Below are positions 36,005 through 40,801 of a stretch of DNA of 40,801 nucleotides, piece by piece. This stretch comes from Geobacteraceae bacterium (GTDB lineage: Bacteria > Desulfobacterota > Desulfuromonadia > Desulfuromonadales > BM103), in the NCBI GenBank assembly GCA_024640545.1, contig JAHEEU010000004.1, forward strand, positions 1 through 40,801, given 5' to 3'. The number at the start of each line of letters is the position of its first letter. Within the stretch, counting starts at the first letter, position 1. The notes under the pieces were generated by a model. It saw nothing but the letters and a program-made list of their open reading frames with translations, had not been told where the DNA came from and made no database searches. A program made the translations under genes and the position numbers.

Positions 36005-37075
36005 TTGCTCGTCAATCGTTACCTGAACCGCGAAATTCTCACGCCGCTGATCACCATATGCACCATCCTGGTCATCATTTTCGCCGGTTATTCCGCAACC
36101 CGATACCTGCCTGATGCTGCGAGCGGGCTGATGACCGGCAAAACCGTCATGGCGCTGGTCTTCCTCAGGGTTTTGATCTCTCTCGAAGTTCTGATCCCCT
36201 TAACCCTCTTCATGTCGATCGTGACGGTGCTGGGACGGCTGCATGCCGGATCGGAAATCATCGCCATGCAGGCCTGCGGCTTGGGTGAGCGCACTCTTTT
36301 GAAGTCGGTATTGCTGGTCTCTCTTCTATTCGCCCTGATGGTCGCCGGACTCTCCCTCTATGTGCGGCCCTGGGCTTACGAGCAGAGCTACTGGCTGAAA
36401 GCCGATGCCGAGGCAAACTTCGATTTCTCCCGTCTCAGACCCGGGCGCTTTCATGAAATAGGCCAGAGCAAGTACGTAGTCTTCCTCGAGGGCCTCGACG
36501 AAGACCAGAAGCGGGCTGAAGGGGTTTTTATCCAGCAGCGGGTCGGCAAGCTCCTCAAGGTGACCCATGCCAGCGAGGCCTGGCAGGAAACCGACGCGGT
36601 GTCCGCGGAAAAGAACATCGTGCTGCGCAACGGCTATCATTACGAGTTGGCCGGGGACGACAGCAAGACCAGGCTGTTCAGGTTTCAGGACTTTCGTTTG
36701 CCGCTGGTCCCAAAGCAGATAGACTCCATCGGCTATCGACGAAAGGCAGCGCCAACTTCCAGCCTGGCTACTTCTTCGGAAGCAGAGGACCGGGCAGAAT
36801 TCCAGTGGCGAGTTTCTACCGGTTTTGCAACGGTTCTCCTGGGCCTGCTCGGCATCCCTCTCGGCCGTACTGTGCCACGACGGGGGAAATCTGCGAAAGT
36901 TTTTATCGCCGCGGTAATTTTTGCCATCTTCTACAACCTGACCGCCGTGGCAAAGAACTGGGTGGAGCAGGGCGTGGTCGTCTCTTTCCCTGGGGTCTGG
37001 TGGCCCCATATGCTGCTGGCCGTGCTGGTAGCTGTGCTGCTAGTCAGCGGCAAGTCGGGCGGCCAGGCACACTGA
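36005..37075 (+). CDS. lptF: LPS export ABC transporter permease LptF
   Basis: NRYLNREILTPL, LIPLTLFMSIVTVLGRLHAGSEIIAMQACGLGERTLLK, C-terminal TMs LLGIPLGRTVPRRGK; TTG start. Confidence 0.9.
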   Translation: MLVNRYLNREILTPLITICTILVIIFAGYSATRYLPDAASGLMTGKTVMALVFLRVLISLEVLIPLTLFMSIVTVLGRLHAGSEIIAMQACGLGERTLLKSVLLVSLLFALMVAGLSLYVRPWAYEQSYWLKADAEANFDFSRLRPGRFHEIGQSKYVVFLEGLDEDQKRAEGVFIQQRVGKLLKVTHASEAWQETDAVSAEKNIVLRNGYHYELAGDDSKTRLFRFQDFRLPLVPKQIDSIGYRRKAAPTSSLATSSEAEDRAEFQWRVSTGFATVLLGLLGIPLGRTVPRRGKSAKVFIAAVIFAIFYNLTAVAKNWVEQGVVVSFPGVWWPHMLLAVLVAVLLVSGKSGGQAH

Positions 37076-37116
37076 TTGTTGCAATCGCCGCAGGGGAAAA
37101 CACCCTGCAAGGATCC

Positions 37117-38184
37117 ATGAGAATACTCAATCGTTACATTAGTGTCCGCCTGGCGTTCGGCTGGCTGCTGGTCTTCCTGATTCTGACGGCCCTGTTCTCC
37201 ATTTTGGAACTGGTCGGCCAACTGGATGACGTCGGCGAGGGCAGCTACCGGTTGGGTGATGCCTTCAAGTACGTGGCCTATACCTTCCCCGGTCGCGTTT
37301 TGAACGTCGCCGCAGTCAGCTCCCTGCTGGGAAGTATTGTCGCCCTCGGCACCTTGGCCAACGGTGACGAGCTGCTGGCAATGCGGACTTGCGGTTTTTC
37401 CGTACTGCGGGTTGCCCGGGTTGCGCTGGGTGCCGGCAGCGTGATCATGCTGGGAGTGCTTCTGCTCGCCCAGTTTGTTGTCCCAACACTTGAACGCCAG
37501 GCGAAAGTCGATCGCGAGCTGGCTCTTTCAGAGGTCGGCTCGATCCTCCCCAGCGGCGGGTTCTGGACCCGTGACAAGCACAGCTTTATCAATGTGCGTT
37601 CCTCCGCTTTCGGAGGGGTGCTCACCGATATCAGCATTTATGAATTCGACGAGCAGGGGAAGCCAACCAGTTACGTCACGGCCCGTGAAGCGGAAATCGA
37701 CCAGGATGGCCAATGGGTCGCGCGCGATGCCAGGCAGATCACTTTTACCGAACAGCATGTCCTGGACAAGTCAATCCCCGTCTTGCCGTTGGATGTGTTC
37801 CTCAACACCAGGCAGGTGGATATCCTCAGCATCACTCCGGCCATGCTCTCCCTCGACGAGTTGTACCAGTACATACGGGGCTTGCGGGAGAGGGGCCAGA
37901 ATGCCGATCAATACGTCCTGGAGCTGTGGCAGAAAACCACCCTGCCGCTCAAGGTCGCGGCGATGATTTTTTTCTCACTGCCTTTCGTCTTCGGCACGGC
38001 GCGGGATGCCAACCCAGGGAGAAGGGTGACTCTCGGGGCCGTGGTCGGGAGTTCCTACTACTACTTCGACCAGGCCCTTGGGTACATGGGTCTGCTCCTC
38101 GGCCTTCATCCAGCCTTTTCGACCCTGCTGCCCCTGGCGATCATCACCCTGATGGGGATGTGGTTGTTGCTCAGGGTTCCCTAG
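37117..38184 (+). CDS. lptG: LPS export ABC transporter permease LptG
   Basis: MRILNRYISVRLAFGWLLVFLILTALFSILELVGQLDDV...LANGDELLAMRTCGFSVLRVAR. Confidence 0.92.
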   Translation: MRILNRYISVRLAFGWLLVFLILTALFSILELVGQLDDVGEGSYRLGDAFKYVAYTFPGRVLNVAAVSSLLGSIVALGTLANGDELLAMRTCGFSVLRVARVALGAGSVIMLGVLLLAQFVVPTLERQAKVDRELALSEVGSILPSGGFWTRDKHSFINVRSSAFGGVLTDISIYEFDEQGKPTSYVTAREAEIDQDGQWVARDARQITFTEQHVLDKSIPVLPLDVFLNTRQVDILSITPAMLSLDELYQYIRGLRERGQNADQYVLELWQKTTLPLKVAAMIFFSLPFVFGTARDANPGRRVTLGAVVGSSYYYFDQALGYMGLLLGLHPAFSTLLPLAIITLMGMWLLLRVP

Positions 38185-38350
38185 GCGGCGGGAAGGGACA
38201 GGCCATTCGGAGCCAATCCCTGTTCCGCCTGGGGACTGTCCCCGGTTGGCACGCTGCCAGGACTAACAAAGCGCAGGATGTGAGTTCAACGGCAGGATCG
38301 TTTCTCGATGCCAGTTTGCCTCGCACAAGAAATGCCTTCGCAGGAGCGGT

Positions 38351-38427
38351 TGTACGAGTCAAGGCCATAGGTAACAAAAAATCAAGGGACATGGGTAACA
38401 GATTTCAAGGGCAAATAGGACACGCTC
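38351..38427. repeat. Single arm of the 23537 inverted repeat followed by 23-bp-period iterons
   Basis: TGTACGAGTCAAGGCCATAGGTAAC (24/25 to 23537-23561); TCAAGG... units start at 38359, 38382, 38405. Confidence 0.85.
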
Positions 38428-38497
38428 TTGTTTTGATTATGTCTCAGATAGAAGCTTTGGACTTGGCGTGCTTCTCACTTCGCAAACTTTGGTACAG

Positions 38498-38525
38498 TTT
38501 TTGTGAAATGTGTAGACCTGACCCC
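38498..38525 (+). repeat. Dispersed intergenic repeat, copy D
   Basis: 28-bp identity TTTTTGTGAAATGTGTAGACCTGACCCC. Confidence 0.95.
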
Positions 38526-38542
38526 GAACACCACCAAACCAC

Positions 38543-39538
38543 TCAAGAACCACTTTCATGGTGAGGAAGAACCAGAGTTGTTTCCTGTTCGGCCACAAAT
38601 CGCCCCAGGGCCTCCGAATAGCCCCGGACGGACATGGTCAGCTGACCGTCGCTCCCAGTCTGGTAAATGTTATACTTGGCGCAGTGCCCTGAGCGGGGGT
38701 TCAGCTCCGATGCGGAGGGTGCCCCGACCACCGGGATCTTGCCGCCAGGGGTTGCGATCTCTGAGAATGTGGGATAATGAGTATGGCCATGCAGGACCAG
38801 TTCCGCGCCGTGTCGAACCAGGACGTCAACAAAGGACTTGCTGTCGACCAGGCGCTTGCGCCATTTGATCGTGCCGGGTACCGGCGGGTGATGAATCAGG
38901 ACTATCCGCAGAAGACCCTGCTCCCTGGTCGTCCTGAGCAGGGTGGCCAGGCTTTCCAGCTGTTGTCTGCCGAGGCTGCCAACGGCGAGGAAGGGGAGGC
39001 TGGCCCTGGCCGAGCAGAGGCCGATCAGGGCGATTTGGCCGCGGATTCTCAAGCTCGGGAAAAGGCCGGCGGTCTTCGGGATATCCTGCGGGGTATCCGA
39101 CTCCAGGTAGGGAGCCCACATGGCGCACGACCTGATCCAGGCGCTGCCCACGTAGGCTTCGTGGTTGCCGGGGATAACGGTCACCTGATCAGGGCCGCCG
39201 AGGCTTTTCAGCCATTGCCGGGCTTCGGCGAACTCTTCCGGCAGGCCGACATGGGTCAGGTCGCCGGTGACGGCCACATGGTCAGGACGGACCCCGGCCA
39301 GATCGACCAGCAGGGCTTCGACAATATCGCTGCGATGAATGTGGCGTCTCTTGCGCCACCAGGAAAAGTAGCCCAACATGCGTTTGTTGAGCAGTTGGGA
39401 GCATCTTGCCTCCTTGAGCGTGGTCAGATGCAGATCGGAGATGTGCGCCAGAGAGAAGCCGGTCGCAGGGATGTTCGGTCTCGGCCCGTCTTCAGCATGA
39501 TTGACGGCAGGTGTCGTGTCTGTCTTTACTTCCGGCAT
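38543..39538 (-). CDS. Calcineurin-like metallophosphoesterase
   Basis: SLAHISDLHLTT, VAVTGDLTHVG, VIPGNHEAY, IVLIHHPPV, LVLHGHTHYPT. Confidence 0.93.
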   Translation of the reverse strand: MPEVKTDTTPAVNHAEDGPRPNIPATGFSLAHISDLHLTTLKEARCSQLLNKRMLGYFSWWRKRRHIHRSDIVEALLVDLAGVRPDHVAVTGDLTHVGLPEEFAEARQWLKSLGGPDQVTVIPGNHEAYVGSAWIRSCAMWAPYLESDTPQDIPKTAGLFPSLRIRGQIALIGLCSARASLPFLAVGSLGRQQLESLATLLRTTREQGLLRIVLIHHPPVPGTIKWRKRLVDSKSFVDVLVRHGAELVLHGHTHYPTFSEIATPGGKIPVVGAPSASELNPRSGHCAKYNIYQTGSDGQLTMSVRGYSEALGRFVAEQETTLVLPHHESGS

Positions 39539-39662
39539 GCAGTGAGTATATAGTGCGAACCTATTTTTTTCTACCGGTCTTTCTGGCGGGCAGGGGCCCT
39601 CAAATCAGCGGGTTCTCGACGATGTCAGCCCTGGAAAACTCTACGACAGGTCGATATCGATC

Positions 39663-40801
39663 ATGGCAGTTACAATACGCATATTACAGGAGAGCCCGAT
39701 TCTTTTGTGGGGCCTGACCGCTCGCGAACGTCTTGAACGGATGCTCGGCAAAACCGGGGTCTCGATTGCACAGGAGCCTGCCGGTCCTGTTGCCGCAGGT
39801 GATTCGGTCCTGCTGCTGCGCGGAGATTTCCTCTACGATCAGCGCATCATCAAGAACCTGGTCGCGAATGTCGGGATCGTCCTGGAGGCAAACACCCCGC
39901 AAGGGCTTCGGCCGGTCGCTGCCCATGTGGCCGGGGATCTGGCCGAGCAGATGGAAACCCTGCTGGCGAACGACGGCCTTGGCAACTATCCGCAGGGCTT
40001 GCGCCGTGAGACTCCGGACACCCTGGTCGCAGCCTTTATGAAAGAGCTGCTCAAATTCGATGTGCCATTCCTCCTGCCGATCACCGCAAAGAATCGCCGG
40101 GACCTCGAGAAACGCCTGTTTGCCGGCTCCTACAAGGGAGTCACCGACCTGGTGACCAAGTGGCTCTGGCCGGTGCCGGCCCAGTGGGCTACCAGGCTCT
40201 GTACCCGCTGCGACATCACGCCCAACCAGGTGACAAGCCTGAGCCTGGTCTTTTCAATCTTCGCCGGGCTGCTTTTCTACTATGGCTTCTATGCCACGGG
40301 CCTGGTGTTCGCCTGGCTGATGACCTTCCTGGACACCGTCGACGGCAAGCTGGCCAGGGTCACGCTCAATTACAGCACCTTCGGCAACATCTTCGATCAT
40401 GTCATCGACCTGGTGTTCCCGCCGATCTGGTATATCGCCTGGGCGCTGAGTCTGCAAAGCATCCTCGGCCTTTCAGCACCTTTTGTCATCTGGACGATCA
40501 TGGTTGGCTATGTCGCAGGCCGGCTGGTTGAAGGGGTTTTCACGAAGTTTCTCGAGTCTTCCGGCATCTTCTGCTGGCAGCCGATCGACTCCTGCTTCCG
40601 GCTGATTACCGGGCGCCGCAATCCCAACCTGCTTCTTTTGACCGGCAGCCTGTTCATCGGCCGTCCCGATGTCGGCCTAATGGCGGTCTGCTTGTGGACG
40701 CTGCTGTCGAGCGGGTTCCTGGTCGCGCGCCTGGTGGTGGGGTTTCAAACCAGGCTCAAGTCGGGGCCGCTGCGTTCCTGGTTCCAGGACCTCGACCCTG
40801 C
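39663..40801 (+). CDS. CDP-alcohol phosphatidyltransferase with N-terminal nucleotidyltransferase-like domain (runs off window end)
   Basis: DTVDGKLARVTLNYSTFGNIFDHVID matches DxxDGxxARx8GxxxDxxxD; open to the last base so absent from the ORF track. Confidence 0.88.
   Translation, partial: MAVTIRILQESPILLWGLTARERLERMLGKTGVSIAQEPAGPVAAGDSVLLLRGDFLYDQRIIKNLVANVGIVLEANTPQGLRPVAAHVAGDLAEQMETLLANDGLGNYPQGLRRETPDTLVAAFMKELLKFDVPFLLPITAKNRRDLEKRLFAGSYKGVTDLVTKWLWPVPAQWATRLCTRCDITPNQVTSLSLVFSIFAGLLFYYGFYATGLVFAWLMTFLDTVDGKLARVTLNYSTFGNIFDHVIDLVFPPIWYIAWALSLQSILGLSAPFVIWTIMVGYVAGRLVEGVFTKFLESSGIFCWQPIDSCFRLITGRRNPNLLLLTGSLFIGRPDVGLMAVCLWTLLSSGFLVARLVVGFQTRLKSGPLRSWFQDLDP

Noticed and set aside
1-40801. 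CRISPR arrays, tRNA/rRNA genes, prophage, intact transposases or defence systems
   Set aside because: None visible; repeats found are short dispersed elements rather than regularly spaced arrays, and no transposase or recombinase motif appears in the ORFs.

Overview
This 40.8-kb GC-rich window looks like a Desulfuromonas/Geobacter-type deltaproteobacterial chromosome, judged from gene content only. It is mostly housekeeping and conserved-hypothetical genes. Recognisable genes include SUI1/YciH, DUF423, SagB-type oxidoreductase, ferritin-like, RRM, YkgJ, three L,D-transpeptidase-like genes with a sigma54 two-component system, ABC-F, YaeQ, ppsA, hrpB, FmdB, VUT transporter, two DnaQ-like exonucleases, MmcQ/YjbR, DUF1460, EamA transporters, archaeal-type ornithine cyclodeaminase plus arginase, hemolysin III, CDF transporter, DUF393, SDR, NTP-transferase, lptF, lptG, metallophosphoesterases and a truncated CDP-alcohol phosphatidyltransferase. 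The most notable items are: (1) a 73-aa SelW/Rdx-type selenoprotein gene with an in-frame UGA (CxxU) and a bSECIS-like hairpin, missing from the ORF track; (2) a translationally coupled L,D-transpeptidase/histidine kinase/sigma54-activator operon with an exact sigma54 consensus promoter and a tandem upstream site; (3) a dispersed intergenic repeat family (GTGAAATGTGTAGACCTGACCCC) plus composite repeats, a perfect 20-bp inverted repeat and 23-bp-period iterons that look like mobile-element relics; (4) three genes predicted to be leaderless; (5) several structured-leader candidates. No rRNA, tRNA, CRISPR array or intact transposase was seen. All homology calls come from reading the sequence; no search was run.
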